Shown here: in pieces, positions 1-10,491 of the stretch
How the letters are laid out: every line of letters starts with the position of its first letter
Numbering within the stretch: position 1 is the stretch's first letter
Assembly: GCF_963855985.1 (NCBI RefSeq)
Contig: NC_087118.1
Location: forward strand, 10,188,501 to 10,252,500
Source: Ostrinia nubilalis
Lineage: Eukaryota; Arthropoda; Insecta; Lepidoptera; Crambidae
DNA: 64,000 nucleotides
Direction: 5' to 3'
The notes under the pieces: model-generated
The model's database searches: none
What the model was told of the DNA's origin: nothing
What the model saw: the letters and a program-made list of their open reading frames with translations, nothing else
Translations under genes and position numbers: made by a program

Positions 1-51
1 AAATAGATGATTGAGTTAAACTGAAATTACAATTCATGAAGATGAAATCAT

Positions 52-246
52 TTGGAGGAAGTGATTATGGACAGATTTTTTAAAAGAACACTTACTAGAC
101 GCTTGCCTGGTCTCTTCAGACAGAGAGTTCCAGAGCCTTATGGCCTGGAGACGGAAGTAGTCGTTTACGGAGTAAATTACGGCCCTTTTGATCCAAATTC
201 TTTACAGCATCTTGAAACACTAAATTTGCAAGTTCGCGACGAGTAA
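52..246 (+). CDS. Short ORF of unknown identity near the window edge
   Basis: An open frame of 64 codons ends in TAA at 246 and is followed by AATAAA-type signals near 268-280. The protein is basic at the N-terminus (FFKRTLTRRLPGLFRQR) and acidic at its end (VRDE). I recognise no domain. It could be the last exon of a host gene or the tail of an LTR-retrotransposon ORF running in from outside the window. A second frame over the same bases is also open for a while, so coding potential is doubtful. Confidence 0.22.
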   Translation: MEEVIMDRFFKRTLTRRLPGLFRQRVPEPYGLETEVVVYGVNYGPFDPNSLQHLETLNLQVRDE

Positions 247-559
247 ATTCAACCACCTGATCTACAATAAAAAAAATAAAATACAGCCCAGGTAGTGAAT
301 GGTAGCAAAATTGGTTTTTACAACATGAAAGTATAATAACTAAAGATAATTTATATCAAGATTTTTTACGGAAAGTGACAGAAAGTGCATACTACTAGCT
401 TTGTGAAAAAAAAATCGTGTAGTTTTGACTCACTGACATAATTTCTCTTTAAAAAGTAAATGGGTTTAAATTTCAAAAATACAATTACTATTTCTAAAGG
501 ACAGTAGGTACCTTGAACTACAGAATCCATGTTGATAATCATAAATATCACAATAACTA
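247..559. other. AT-rich stretch, no gene seen
   Basis: Apart from the polyadenylation-like signals just after the short ORF, I see no gene, repeat arm or RNA here. It runs up to the TA target of the palindromic element at 562. Confidence 0.5.
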
Positions 560-1734
560 TACAGTGTGTCCGGGCATGTAGTGATCAAACTTTAAGGGCG
601 TAATCTATGGACAATTTTGTCGATGAAAATACTTCAAATTTAGAGCTTGGCCCATTTCTCGCAAAATTACAAGGATTTAAGTTTTGAATTTTAAGTTTTC
701 ACCTCTTCCTTCAAAAACAAGTGATAGCGTGGGTAGCTTAACACTAAAAAGAAAAAAAATTATATCATGCGATAGCCAATAAAATGGGTTCCCTACGTTT
801 TATCGAAAGTCGTTTCATCGAAGGCTGTTTCATCGAAGCCGTTTCATCGATTGGTCATAATCTCGAACGTACGAAATATCGAATGCCGTATCATCGAATG
901 GTCACATTATCGAATGGTCGAATCATCGAATGTCTTAGTGTCGAAAGGTTGTTTATTAAGTATCAAATATGGCAACATGGGAGGTGACGTTAGGCTGACT
1001 TGCACAATCTTACTTTAACTGTGACAAACTTCAAAAATCTGTCAAACTCTATACACATAAAAAACCGGTTATCGTCATAGATACGGTCAAAGTTAGGTGG
1101 TCCAACTCAGCCTAAGTTAGTTTAAACCCAGCTTTTTTTCCGTAACTTAAAATATCCAACTATCAAGTAAACTAAAAAAACTTAACTTAATACTTAACCA
1201 CAAGTCATTATTGTGGTTAAGTATTAAGTTAAGTATCAAGAAAATGCGTTTTCAAACCACCAAAATAATAAAAGAGCGGTAAAGTGATTTAAATTTAGAA
1301 CGTCAAAGTTGGATTTCGCCGTATGGATGTTTTTTTTTAAATTTAGCTTGTACTAAGGAACTAAGGCAAAGGCGTGAGTGCATCATATAGCCAGGTCTGG
1401 TGGCCGAACGCTATTATGTTATTCAATAGCTACACCCAGCGGCACGGAATTTTGCCCAAGCCTAAACAACCAGATATGAGGCCAAATAGGTGTTGTATAC
1501 CTAAGTTTCGTGTGACATGTTAACAGAACATTTGTTTTTGTTAATTTAAGAGGCTAGATTAATAAAAAAATGCGTCTGTTTAACTTTTTTGACTCTAGAA
1601 ACGCATTTCGTTGTTGGAGCGTAAAGAGTACGGGTAAGTTTAAATTCGATATTAAATGTTGTAAGGGTTTGGTGTTTTGTTTTTTGTTTTTAAATTAATC
1701 TTAGGGTTATTCTCGTTTCCATAATTTGAGAATA

Positions 1735-2275
1735 ATGTCCATTACTTCAGCTCAAGTTGCTCAAATAGTTTTGCTTAGAAGTCAAGGGTGTATGCAGCGG
1801 GAGATGGCTGAAACTTTGAATTTATAGCGTACAAACTTAAGATACACGTTAAAAAGGCATGACCAGATCGCCTTTTACACAAGAAGACCAAGAAGTGGGG
1901 AATTAAGGAGTAAATCAGCTCGCGATCACCCGATAATCGTGCTTGCAATATCAAGAAATCGGTTTCTCACTACGTTTGAGATACGCCAGCGTTTACAAAC
2001 AGCAAGCCCAGTGAATGTTAGTGAGCACACAATAAGAAGAAGGATGGAGGATCATAACCTGCATACTCGAAGACCAGCTCGAGGACCAGAACTTCTCCGA
2101 TACCTCCGCGAAGTGCGACTTACTTTTTCTAGATAACATGCAAATTGGGCGCAAGGCTAATGCAGTAAAGTTCTATGGATCGATGATTGCAGAGTCACCT
2201 TAAGAGCTCCAGACGGCCGTGGAAGTGTATAGAGAAGGTGCGGAGAAGAGTTTCTACGCAAACAGACAGTTTTCA
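1735..2275 (+). pseudogene. Tc1-like transposase, N-terminal part, decayed
   Basis: From ATG 1735 the frame encodes the paired helix-turn-helix DNA-binding region of a Tc1-like transposase (ITSAQVAQIVLLRSQG... TFEIRQRLQ ... SEHTIRRRM). After a stop near 2136 it continues, with frame changes, into the start of the catalytic domain (a WIDD-type first aspartate and a DGRGSVYR-like stretch near 2175-2240). The region with the remaining catalytic acidic residues is missing. There is also an in-frame stop near 1827 (NL*RTN). It forms one arm of the central palindrome of the foldback element and cannot make an active enzyme. Confidence 0.72.
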
Positions 2276-2285
2276 TAAAGAGTTT

Positions 2286-2721
2286 ACTCCATTAGTCTAA
2301 CGTACAATTTGCATGTTCTCTAGAAAACGTAAGTCGCACTTCGCGAAGGTATCGGAGAAGTTCTGGTCCTCGAGCTGGTCTTCGAGTATGCAGGTTATGA
2401 TCCTTTATCCTTCTTCTTATTGTGTACTCACTGACATTCACTAGGCTTGTTGTTTGTAAACGCTGGCGTATCTCAAACGTAGTGAGAACCCGATTTCTTG
2501 ATATTGCAAGCACGATAATCGGGTCATCGCGCGCTGATTTACACCTTAATTCCCCACTTCTTGGTCTTCTTGTGTAAAAGGCGGTATAGTCATACCTTTT
2601 TAACGTGTATCTTAAGTTTGTACGCCATAAATTGAAAGTTTCAGCCATCTCCCGCTGTATAGGTACGCCCTTGACTTCTAAGCAGCACTATTTGAGCAAC
2701 TTGAGCTGAAGTAATGGACAT
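2286..2721 (-). pseudogene. Inverted second copy of the Tc1-like transposase relic
   Basis: This is the mirror image of the fragment at 1735-2275, read from ATG 2721 on the minus strand. It encodes the same HTH region and lacks the premature stop at the NLWRTN position, but a small indel near 2660 (ACCTATA) breaks the frame after the first 20 or so codons. The catalytic domain is absent. Homology between the arms extends beyond the coding part (about 1430-2280 against 2286-3000), so a longer fragment was duplicated as an inverted repeat. Confidence 0.72.
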
Positions 2722-3409
2722 TATTCTCAAATTATGGAAACGAGAATAACCCTAAGATTAATTTAAAAACAAAACGCCAAACCCTTACAACATTTAATAT
2801 CGAATTTAAACTTACCCGTACTCTTTACGCTCCAACAACGAAATGAGTTTCTAGAGTCAAAAAAGTTAAACAGACGCATTTTTTTATTAATCTAGCCTCT
2901 TAAATAAACATGTCACACGAAACTTAGGTATACAATACCTATTTGGCCTCATATCTGGTTGTTTAGGCTTGGGCCAAATTCCGTGCCGCTGAGTGTATTT
3001 TCACTTTATAAACTCATTTTTTTATATCGATGTCATGATAAACTCCCTTACTATTAAAAAGTTACACACTGGTTGAACAGTAGTTTAAAGTGACATTTCC
3101 ATATTAAACGTCACTTTAAACAAGTGTTCAGCGAGTTACTAACTTTTATTAGTCAGTAGGTAACTCTTTAATATACGACCTTTCGACGCTAAGATATTCG
3201 ATGATTCGACCATTCGATAATGTGACCATTCGATGATACGGCATTCGATATTTCGTACGTTCGAGATTATGACCAATCGATGAAACAGCTTCGATGAAAC
3301 GACCTTCGATGAAACGACTTTCGATAAAACGTAGGGAACCCAATAAAATTATCTATTAGCAGAAGTAGAAAACAGATACAAGTTTCATACATTTTAAGGG
3401 AGTAAGAAT

Positions 3410-3857
3410 TTATTTTATTTATTTATTTATTTTAGGAATTACAAACAAATGTGTTACATAAATTAACTTATCTACTAGACTTATGTATTAGTTATGTGGT
3501 AACACATCCCACTACGTAATCCACATATTTGATATATGAAACCATGTAATATAGAGCGAGGCAATTACAATTAAGATAGGTACCTTATAAACGCGGTGTA
3601 GCTCAACACCAAGAAGTAATTAATATTATGTTCAGACTTTTAATTATTTATTTTGTTCTGTATTTTTTTTTTCATTTAATTTATCTTAATTTTAATTTGG
3701 TCACTTTGCAGAGTGTCTAAAATATGCTTTTTAAATGTTGAGGGACTCTGGGAAAAATCGATACTATTAAAATTCTGGTTGTAAATGGACAACAGTCTAT
3801 TGAGTGGGGCTCGTAAACCCGCATTGGTTTTACACAAGTGCTACTGCGTGTGCATTG
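3410..3857 (-). mobile_element. 5'-truncated non-LTR retrotransposon fragment
   Basis: The insert sits between two copies of AAGAAT (3404-3409, 3858-3863) inside the palindromic element. On the minus strand it ends in a (TAAA)n-type tail (3410-3435). Upstream of that, a frame reading NFNSIDFSQSPSTFKKHI resembles the C-terminal tail of a Jockey/CR1-type ORF2. The insert is short and lacks RT motifs, as expected for a dead-on-arrival LINE copy. The clade is not certain. Confidence 0.55.
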
Positions 3858-4361
3858 AAGAATGGATTTAATTAGAAAAAAACATGACTTTTTCACTTCT
3901 TTTTCAGTTATTTTCCAACACAAGAAAAACCAGGTCGTTAAGGTATGTTTTATTTGCATTATATTATTAGTATTTGAGCTATAAAACATACCTTAACGAC
4001 CTGGTTTTTCTTGTGTTGGAAAATAACTGAAAAAGAAGTGAAAAAAGTCATGTTTTTTTCTAATTAAATCCATTCTAACTCCCTTAAAATGTATAAAACT
4101 TGTATCTGTTTTTTACTTCTACTAATAGAATAACTTTACTGGCTATCGCATGATATAAAATTTTTGCTAATTAGTGTTAAGCTACCCACGCTATCACTTG
4201 TTTTTGAAGGAAGAGGTGAAAACTTAAAAAAATTCAAAACTTAAATCCTTGAAATTTTGCGAGAAATGGGTCAAACCCCAAATTTGAAGTATTTTCATCG
4301 ATAAAATTGTCCATAGATTATGCCCTTAAAGTTTGATCACTATAAGCCCGGACACATTGTA

Positions 4362-4569
4362 TAAAAAAACTGTGCTTATTTGAATACTGGTAAATTTTTG
4401 TTGAAAGTAAATCTTGTTTATTGATGTCGTACTTTGACAAGCGATATTTTAATTTATGTTTGTAACTTACCCTCAATATTTTGGATTTACATGACAAACA
4501 TATTCAGTTTTAATATTGGTTAGTCAATTCTCATCTACCCTCATGTTTCAAAATTTGGTTTTTGTCCGG
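4362..4569. other. Spacer, no gene seen
   Basis: AT-rich sequence between the palindromic element and the gypsy gag relic. I see no supported feature in it. Confidence 0.4.
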
Positions 4570-4707
4570 CCGTGGCAACACCGTGCGACGGATCCAGATT
4601 GGTTATGTTTTTACCATCTTCGCTACCGCAACAAGGCTAATCGATGTGTTCAACCGTGTAATTGGAAAGAAAACTCGCAGCAGGACAACACCCAGTCGGG
4701 AAACTAA
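4570..4707 (+). pseudogene. Relic of a Ty3/gypsy gag C-terminus
   Basis: The frame reads DWLCFYHLRYRNKANRC followed by VQPCNW. This matches the C-x2-YH...C-x3-C pattern at the gag/protease junction of many insect gypsy-like elements (CYYHxRFGxxAxxCxxPC). About 45 codons remain and nothing matching protease follows. It is a dead fragment lying just upstream of the copia primer-binding site. It is too short to assign to a family. Confidence 0.45.
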
Positions 4708-4823
4708 ACAGGGTGCAGCTTCTGTGCTCTGACGTATTCTTTATCGGTCGAATGATTTGTAATAATTAGAAGTTAAAAATAAAAGTCTATTTATCTAAAT
4801 CAGTGCTTTAATTTATAACAACA

Positions 4824-4840
4824 GGTTATGGGCCGTCCCA
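4824..4840 (+). promoter_or_regulatory. Copia-type primer-binding site
   Basis: GGTTATGGGCCGTCCCA directly follows an ACAACA LTR-like end. It closely resembles the primer-binding site I know from Drosophila copia, which pairs with an internal part of initiator methionine tRNA. It marks the end of a 5' LTR whose upstream boundary I cannot see, and it fits the copia gag beginning at 4980. Confidence 0.6.
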
Positions 4841-4979
4841 TCCTGCAATAGTTTCAGTAAGAATTTAGTAAATAGTAAAGTAAAGTAAAATAAAGTTCAG
4901 TAACATAACCTCACAGACCGCGTGCAGCACATTTTCTCTTTCAGCAATTTCAGATTATATTGCTATAAAGTCAATAAAT

Positions 4980-5268
4980 ATGGCTTCAAACACCTTGTCC
5001 ATACAAAAGCTAACTGAAAGAGATAATTTTTCGACGTGGAAATTCGCAATGAAAGCGTATCTACAACATGAAGAATTGTAGGAGTGTATAACCTCCGTGG
5101 ACTCTGTAGACACGAAGAAAGACATCAAAGCTAAGTCCAAGATTATACTTTCAATAGACCCACAGCTCTATGTGCATGTTCAAGACGCCACGACTGCGAA
5201 AATGGTATGGGACAAGTTATCTAAAGCATTTGAAGACTCGGGCCTATTCCGTAAAGTTGGTCTTTTAA
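4980..5268 (+). pseudogene. Copia gag, first part
   Basis: ATG 4980 opens the typical copia gag start (IQKLTERDNFSTWKFAMKAY), a UBN2-type domain. An in-frame TAG at 5079 sits where copia gags usually have tryptophan. The frame then continues through SKIILSIDPQLY and KMVWDKLSKAF to VGLL at 5267, where the TTAA-specific transposon interrupts it. The same reading frame resumes at 12249. With the internal stop, no functional gag is made. Confidence 0.8.
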
Positions 5269-5533
5269 CACGCTCACTGCGAAACCATTTTTCGTAGACT
5301 TTCAGCCAGTGCGTATGAGGTCTTTTCGAGTCAATATTGAACTTCTTTACAGTGCGTATGAGACCTTTTCTGCCTCACAAAATATTGTTTCTAAAAATAC
5401 TTTGAATATAGCTCAGAAAAGACAATATTGGCTTGAAACTTTTCTATTATAAACTTAAATAGATGTTTAACCTTAAACTAGCTTCGCCCGCAGTTATGAC
5501 ATTTTGGTATTGAATAAATTAAAAATATATATA

Positions 5534-6267
5534 TGATAGCGCTACTATTAAATTGTTCCAGAAGATGACATCATAATTAATTTAATCCAAGTCGTTGTGT
5601 TCATGTTGATTCTCAATTTATTTAATTACACTTTTAACATGCTACAAGTGCATTTTATGTTTTTTTTTTAAAGTTTCCTAATGTGTGTTTAATTATTGAT
5701 TAATTTAATCACAGTTTAGAATTAAATATTATTAAAATTATTTCTTTACTCGAATCGCTATTTTGATAACGCAAGGGAAACGGAAGTAAGTACAAGGTGC
5801 ACTATTCAATAATTATAAAATTACAAATCAATTATTTTATTGTTTTAAATATACTCAGTGATATTATAAAATAATTTCATTGTATAATGTGTTACTTTAG
5901 TATTTTTATTCGTAAGTATTTTGATTTTATTTCAAAGTGATTTTATAATGTTTTAAAAAGTTGCAAATGTATTAATTAAATATAAAAAGTAGATTTAATA
6001 TTAAGTTAAAGTATTTTAATAATGTTTTTAAGTAATTATTCATTTGTATGCAGTGTGATTGTTATCAATTTATTTATTTTTAAAAATGGTGCTTTGGCTC
6101 GGATGTTACGTCACTTGATTGCGTCAGTCGGAGTAGTAGTGGGTGGCGCAGATCGGTGTGACGGGGCATTCAGTGTTAAACCACCGTTGAGTGAACAACT
6201 CAAATAAAGTGGTGTTATATTACGTCTGAGTTTTAATCATCACCAATTTACAATGGATCCTTCAACA
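5534..6267 (+). repeat. 5' LTR of the Ty3/gypsy element
   Basis: 734 bp running from TGATAGCG to CTTCAACA, with TG...CA ends. It is nearly identical to the 3' LTR at 10492-11226; by eye the only difference is one base in a T run near 5660. TATA precedes it (5530-5533) and the same TATA follows the 3' LTR (11227-11230), which gives the 4-bp target duplication. Confidence 0.9.
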
Positions 6268-6282
6268 TCAGAAGTGGGATAC
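6268..6282 (+). promoter_or_regulatory. Primer-binding site, leucine tRNA type
   Basis: TCAGAAGTGGGAT lies immediately after the 5' LTR. It is complementary to the 3' part of insect leucine tRNA, starting about five bases inside the CCA end, as described for mdg3/micropia-type elements. The same word follows the 5' LTR of the non-autonomous element at 37903. Confidence 0.6.
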
Positions 6283-6335
6283 CCATTCATCGCGCCGACC
6301 AAAATCTGCCCGCCGTTCATCCAAATGACTCCGAA

Positions 6336-9300
6336 ATGATCCTGGACCGAAATTCACCGATTATTCAGCAACCTGAACGAAGACCTACTAATAATGAAGA
6401 TGGAGAATTACTGCTGCTACGACGACAAGTAAGTCTTCTCGAACAAATGCTATTACGTCAAAACTCAAATAATTCTACACGAAGCTATCGAAACTTATCA
6501 GACATTTACCTCGCGGAATTTGATCCAGACGACCATCAACTTACAATCGGAGAGTGGTGCAAGCAAGTAGACTCCTTAATTAATTTGCGAGGATATTCAC
6601 CACAGATAGCTTTGATGAAAGCCTTGTCATGTCTCAAAGGACGTGCTAAAACCTGGGCCGACAGCAATGCCCACAAATTACCGGACTGGACTGACCTAAA
6701 AAGTGAATTGATCTGTCAATTTGGTGCCGAGACAAGACACATCTTCTTCGTTACCAAGTTTCGGGACTACACTTCTAACGATGCTAAGAATTATGCGGAG
6801 TATGTAACTGAGGCTTGGAGACTTTTTGAAAGAATATCACCGAATGCACCCAACGACCTCATGGTTGAAGCTGTAATTTCTGGAATTCGCCCGAAATTCT
6901 ATCAAGCGGAATTGTTAAGAGCAATGCCAAAATCACAAGCTGAGCTTATAGCAACTCTTAATAATTACCGTAAGAGGCCGCCACCGACTTCTACGTATGA
7001 CCCAATAGAAAACAAACGACCTCGCACTGATTTTCAAGAAACCACCCAATCAATCCCACTGAAATGCAAAAAGTGTGGCCGGATTGGACACAAGACTCAA
7101 GACTGCAAGTCACTCGTCTGCAACACCTGCAAGAGACCGGGACACACAAGTATTAACTGCTGGTCAAAAATGACGAACAAGACAGCACAACCGACAAGTT
7201 CTGCAACATCACTTCAACCAGATGTCAACGTTGTTCGAAGATCGAGCCAAAACTGCGTGCCTGTACAAATCGGTAATGTAACTTTGTCATGTCTTATTGA
7301 TACTGGTGCCGAATGCTCCCTCATTAAAAAGAAATCTTCTGGTTCCATACCGGGTACCCGCAAAGTTAATCCGATTCAATTGCGTGGTATTAGTGGTGTA
7401 CTGATAAATTCCAATGAAACCATTAACGCTACAGTCACAATTAATGAGGTAACATTTGAAGCCAATCTGTATGTTGTAGATAACTTGCCTTATGATGTCA
7501 TTTTAGGAATTGATTCTTTGAGTATACCAGGAATCAAAATAGAGGTTTCAAACAATGGTGTTCACTTAAGTAGAGATTTTTTCATTGGCCACATACAAAC
7601 TGATTTCAGTAATTCGAAACTTGATACTGATTTAACTGACACTACTGAGTTAGAGCTAGTCCTAGAGAAACATTCCACAACCTTTGGTGTTACAACACCA
7701 ATTAGAAAGGTAAAAACAGGCTCTTTAAATATTCGGCTCAAAGATCCAACTCGTATTGTTCAAAGGCGACCATATCGGCTCGCACCTATAGAAAGAGAAA
7801 AAGTCAGACAAATTATTGATGATCTAAAAGTTAAAGGCATAGTTAGAGATAGTTGCTCTCCTTTTGCAAGCCCTATTCTTCTTGTAAAAAAGAAAAATGG
7901 CGATGACCGATTGTGCGTTGATTTTCGAGAATTAAATTCGAACACCTTGCGTGACCATTTTCCACTACCGCTAATTCAAGACCAGATAGACAAACTTGGG
8001 TCAGCCAAATACTTTACCACCTTAGACATGGAATCCGGCTTTCACCAAATTCCCATAAATGAAGAGTCCATTGAGAAAACAGCATTTGTCACCCCTGATG
8101 GGCAGTACGAATATTTGACTATGCCCTTTGGTCTTTGTAATTCACCCTCTGTTTATCAGCGGGCAATAAATAATGCTCTTGGTGATTACAAAGACAATAT
8201 AGCCCTTGTATATATTGACGACATTCTAATACCGTCTGAATCTGTGCAGGAAGGCCTAGAACGATTAGATTTAGTACTCCAAAGATTATCAGATGCTGGA
8301 TTTTCCATTAACAGGTCCAAATGTAAATTTTTAAAGAAATCTATAGAATATCTTGGTAATATTGTCGAAAATGGTACCGTCAAGCCGAGCCTACGGAAAA
8401 TTGAGGCCCTCAAAAATTCTAGCCCTCCAAATTGTGTAAAACAAGTACGCCAATTTAACGGACTGGCTAGTTATTTCCGTCGGTTTATCCCAGACTTTTC
8501 TCGCACTATGTCCCCACTCTATGACCTCACAAAAAAAGATTCCAAATTTGAATGGACTGACACTCATGAAAACGTTCGACAAAAAATAATTTCTTATTTA
8601 ACATCAGAACCAATTCTAAGTATTTTTAATCCTGACCTTCCTATCGAAGTCCATACCGATGCCAGTTCATTGGGCTACGGAGCTATGTTGATTCAAGTCG
8701 AAGGTGATAGACGGAAAGTCATTAGTTATTTCAGTATGCGAACTACTGAACCAGAATCTAGATATCACTCATACGAATTGGAAACTTTAGCCGTGGTCAA
8801 AGCAATAAAACATTTCCGTCATTTTCTTTATGGCAGACAGTTCACTGTTATTACAGACTGCAACGCTCTTAAAGCTAGCCGTACAAAAAAAGAACTTACC
8901 CCTCGAGTTCACAGATGGTGGGCCTATCTTCAAAATTTTGAATTTGACGTAAAGTATCGCAAAGGTGAACAAATGACTCATGTTGACTATCTAAGTAGAA
9001 ATCCCACTATAAATATCATAACGAAAGACCCTTCCTGGATTATAGTCGAACAAGAACGCGACAGCGATCTTAAAAAAATTCGAGACGCAATTATTAATAA
9101 AGAAGATCACGATCAAAAATACAGCATGAGAGAAAATCTCTTAATGATATCCATTCAAAATCAAAAAGGCAAAACAGTGACACGCACTGTTGTCCCCAGT
9201 TCCCTAGTCTCTAACTTAATTAATCGATACCATGAAACGCTCATGCATGCCGGCTGGGAGAGAACACTTGACAAAATTAGAGAGCAATTTTGGTTTCCTA

Positions 9301-9722
9301 ATATGTCAAAACGAGTTCGATCTTTCTGCGATCATTGTCTTAATTGTAAAATCGGTAAAGGAATCTCTGGAAAACAACAAATTAATCTCCATCCAATCGA
9401 CAAAATTTCCACCCCATTTCACACGATTCACATTGATTTAATGGGTAATTTAACTGGATGTGACAAGAAAGCTTACGCATTAGTAGCAATAGATGCGTTT
9501 ACTAAATTTGTAATTATACATCCCTTAAGTGACAAAAGCACGAATCTTATTTTAAAAAGCTTGCGAGAAATTGTTAACTTATTTGGCACACCAAATAGAA
9601 TTATTTCCGATAGAGAACCAGCTATTATGTCTAAAGATGTGCAAACTTTTTTTCGATCTGGAAATATTGAACATCACGCTATAGCGGCGTCCCTAGGGCA
9701 AATGGTCAAGTTGAAAGACTAA
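6336..9722 (+). CDS. Gypsy gag-pol polyprotein, frameshifted in integrase
   Basis: A single 1128-codon frame. Residues about 40-200 are the retrotransposon gag domain (FDPDDHQLTIGEWCKQVDSL, then KGRAKTWADSN). Two CCHC knuckles follow at about 245-280 (CKKCGRIGHKTQDC and CNTCKRPGHTSINC). The aspartic protease has LIDTGAECSLI (about 322). Reverse transcriptase carries YIDDIL (about 630). RNase H has HTDASS and VITDCNAL. Integrase shows an HHCC zinc finger (HETLMHAG ... CDHCLNC) and the catalytic aspartates near IHIDLMG and IISDREP. The frame ends at 9722, just before the catalytic glutamate region, because of a small deletion around 9697-9705. The protein would run reverse transcription in cytoplasmic particles. 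Start ATG 6336 is the first ATG after the primer site region that stays open. Confidence 0.9.
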   Translation: MILDRNSPIIQQPERRPTNNEDGELLLLRRQVSLLEQMLLRQNSNNSTRSYRNLSDIYLAEFDPDDHQLTIGEWCKQVDSLINLRGYSPQIALMKALSCLKGRAKTWADSNAHKLPDWTDLKSELICQFGAETRHIFFVTKFRDYTSNDAKNYAEYVTEAWRLFERISPNAPNDLMVEAVISGIRPKFYQAELLRAMPKSQAELIATLNNYRKRPPPTSTYDPIENKRPRTDFQETTQSIPLKCKKCGRIGHKTQDCKSLVCNTCKRPGHTSINCWSKMTNKTAQPTSSATSLQPDVNVVRRSSQNCVPVQIGNVTLSCLIDTGAECSLIKKKSSGSIPGTRKVNPIQLRGISGVLINSNETINATVTINEVTFEANLYVVDNLPYDVILGIDSLSIPGIKIEVSNNGVHLSRDFFIGHIQTDFSNSKLDTDLTDTTELELVLEKHSTTFGVTTPIRKVKTGSLNIRLKDPTRIVQRRPYRLAPIEREKVRQIIDDLKVKGIVRDSCSPFASPILLVKKKNGDDRLCVDFRELNSNTLRDHFPLPLIQDQIDKLGSAKYFTTLDMESGFHQIPINEESIEKTAFVTPDGQYEYLTMPFGLCNSPSVYQRAINNALGDYKDNIALVYIDDILIPSESVQEGLERLDLVLQRLSDAGFSINRSKCKFLKKSIEYLGNIVENGTVKPSLRKIEALKNSSPPNCVKQVRQFNGLASYFRRFIPDFSRTMSPLYDLTKKDSKFEWTDTHENVRQKIISYLTSEPILSIFNPDLPIEVHTDASSLGYGAMLIQVEGDRRKVISYFSMRTTEPESRYHSYELETLAVVKAIKHFRHFLYGRQFTVITDCNALKASRTKKELTPRVHRWWAYLQNFEFDVKYRKGEQMTHVDYLSRNPTINIITKDPSWIIVEQERDSDLKKIRDAIINKEDHDQKYSMRENLLMISIQNQKGKTVTRTVVPSSLVSNLINRYHETLMHAGWERTLDKIREQFWFPNMSKRVRSFCDHCLNCKIGKGISGKQQINLHPIDKISTPFHTIHIDLMGNLTGCDKKAYALVAIDAFTKFVIIHPLSDKSTNLILKSLREIVNLFGTPNRIISDREPAIMSKDVQTFFRSGNIEHHAIAASLGQMVKLKD

Positions 9723-10255
9723 TGCGCACCATTCGTGACCACTTAGCCGTAGTCTCTCAAAATCAGAACAAAACTTGGCTTCATAAATTAGGGGAATTAC
9801 AGCTTTGTATTAATACCACTAAATCCAAAGCAACAGGACACTCGCCTCTTGAACTCCTTATTGGTAAAACATGTTCACCCCCTGCAATCCAACAACTTAT
9901 CATCACTGAAGATAATATTGATAGAGATTACATTCGATCTGAAGCTAGTAGCAGAATGACCGAACAAGCTAATAATAGTAAAGTCCGTTTTGATTCTAAA
10001 TGTGCCCCTGTCCACCCCTTTAAAGTCGATGATTTTGTTTTATGCAAAGACACCCAATGGTCGAGCAACAAACTAGGTCCAAAATTTTTAGGTCCCTACA
10101 AAATTGTCAGAGTTTTAGACAATGACAGATATGAAGTTAAAAGCCTTAAACATGGCAGTCGAAAAATTTCAGTTGTTCCTCATGAACACATTAGACTCAT
10201 CCCAGTACCCCATGCTTTTGAAGCTTCATCAGATGATGACCATGATAGCAATTAA
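9722..10255 (+). pseudogene. Gypsy integrase C-terminal part, displaced frame
   Basis: This frame continues the integrase after the frameshift. The catalytic glutamate position falls at the junction, followed by RTIRDHLAVVSQNQNKTWL, the TTKSKATGHSPLELL motif and an SH3-like C-terminal segment (KVDDFVLCKDTQW ... GPKFLGPYKIVRVLDNDRYEV). Its ATG at 9722 is an internal methionine, not a real start. It shows that only one small lesion separates this copy from a full pol frame. Confidence 0.85.
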
Positions 10256-10258
10256 AAA

Positions 10259-10425
10259 TAAGTTTGTGCCAATAAAAGAGCACCAATCAGTGCCAATAAA
10301 AAAGCACAAGTTAGTGCCAACCAAAAGAGCACACGTTGGTGCCAACCAAAAGAGCACAAGCTAGTGCCAATCAAAAGAACACTCATTATAATTAGTGTCA
10401 AACAAAAGAGCACACAGAACCAATT
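10259..10425 (+). repeat. Tandem minisatellite between pol and 3' LTR
   Basis: About six copies of a 25-28 bp unit built on GTGCCAAycAAAAGAGCACA lie between the pol stop and the 3' LTR. It is AC-purine rich on the plus strand. Its position next to the LTR is where a polypurine tract is normally found, but I do not see a clean one, so these units may serve or surround that role. Confidence 0.65.
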
Positions 10426-10491
10426 ATGGTATTTCTTTACAGATGATTTTGAATAAACGCCCAGAGCACGGGCTTTTTCTCAGAATGGCCG

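Larger units (their letters stand above)
786..3341. mobile_element. Foldback-type DNA transposon with 8-bp target duplication
   Basis: The ends read GGGTTCCCTACG... and are inverted at 3341. Both sides carry the 8-bp duplication AATAAAAT (778-785 and 3342-3349). The arms (786 to about 960 and about 3170 to 3341) are built of many short TCATCGAA / ATCGAATG units, the layout of foldback elements with sub-repeated arms. The centre is a second large palindrome made of two inverted Tc1-like transposase relics. I cannot place the superfamily: an 8-bp duplication fits hAT, but the terminal sequence is not hAT-like. Confidence 0.72.
562..4359. mobile_element. Long-palindrome TA-flanked (Tc1/mariner-like) element with nested insertions
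   Basis: The ends are inverted copies starting CAGTGTGTCCGGGC and flanked by TA (560-561 and 4360-4361), as for Tc1/mariner-type MITEs. The outer arms match for about 220 bp (562-777 against roughly 4140-4359), and the inner arm near 3864-4080 is also self-complementary. The same family occurs uninterrupted at 34073-35106, which gives the expected size of about 1.03 kb. This copy is longer because a foldback element (786-3341) and a LINE fragment (3410-3857) inserted into it. No transposase belongs to the element itself. Confidence 0.8.

Noticed and set aside
9722..10255. Second gypsy ORF as a separate gene or envelope
   Set aside because: It is clearly the integrase C-terminus in a shifted frame, with no signal peptide or membrane segment.
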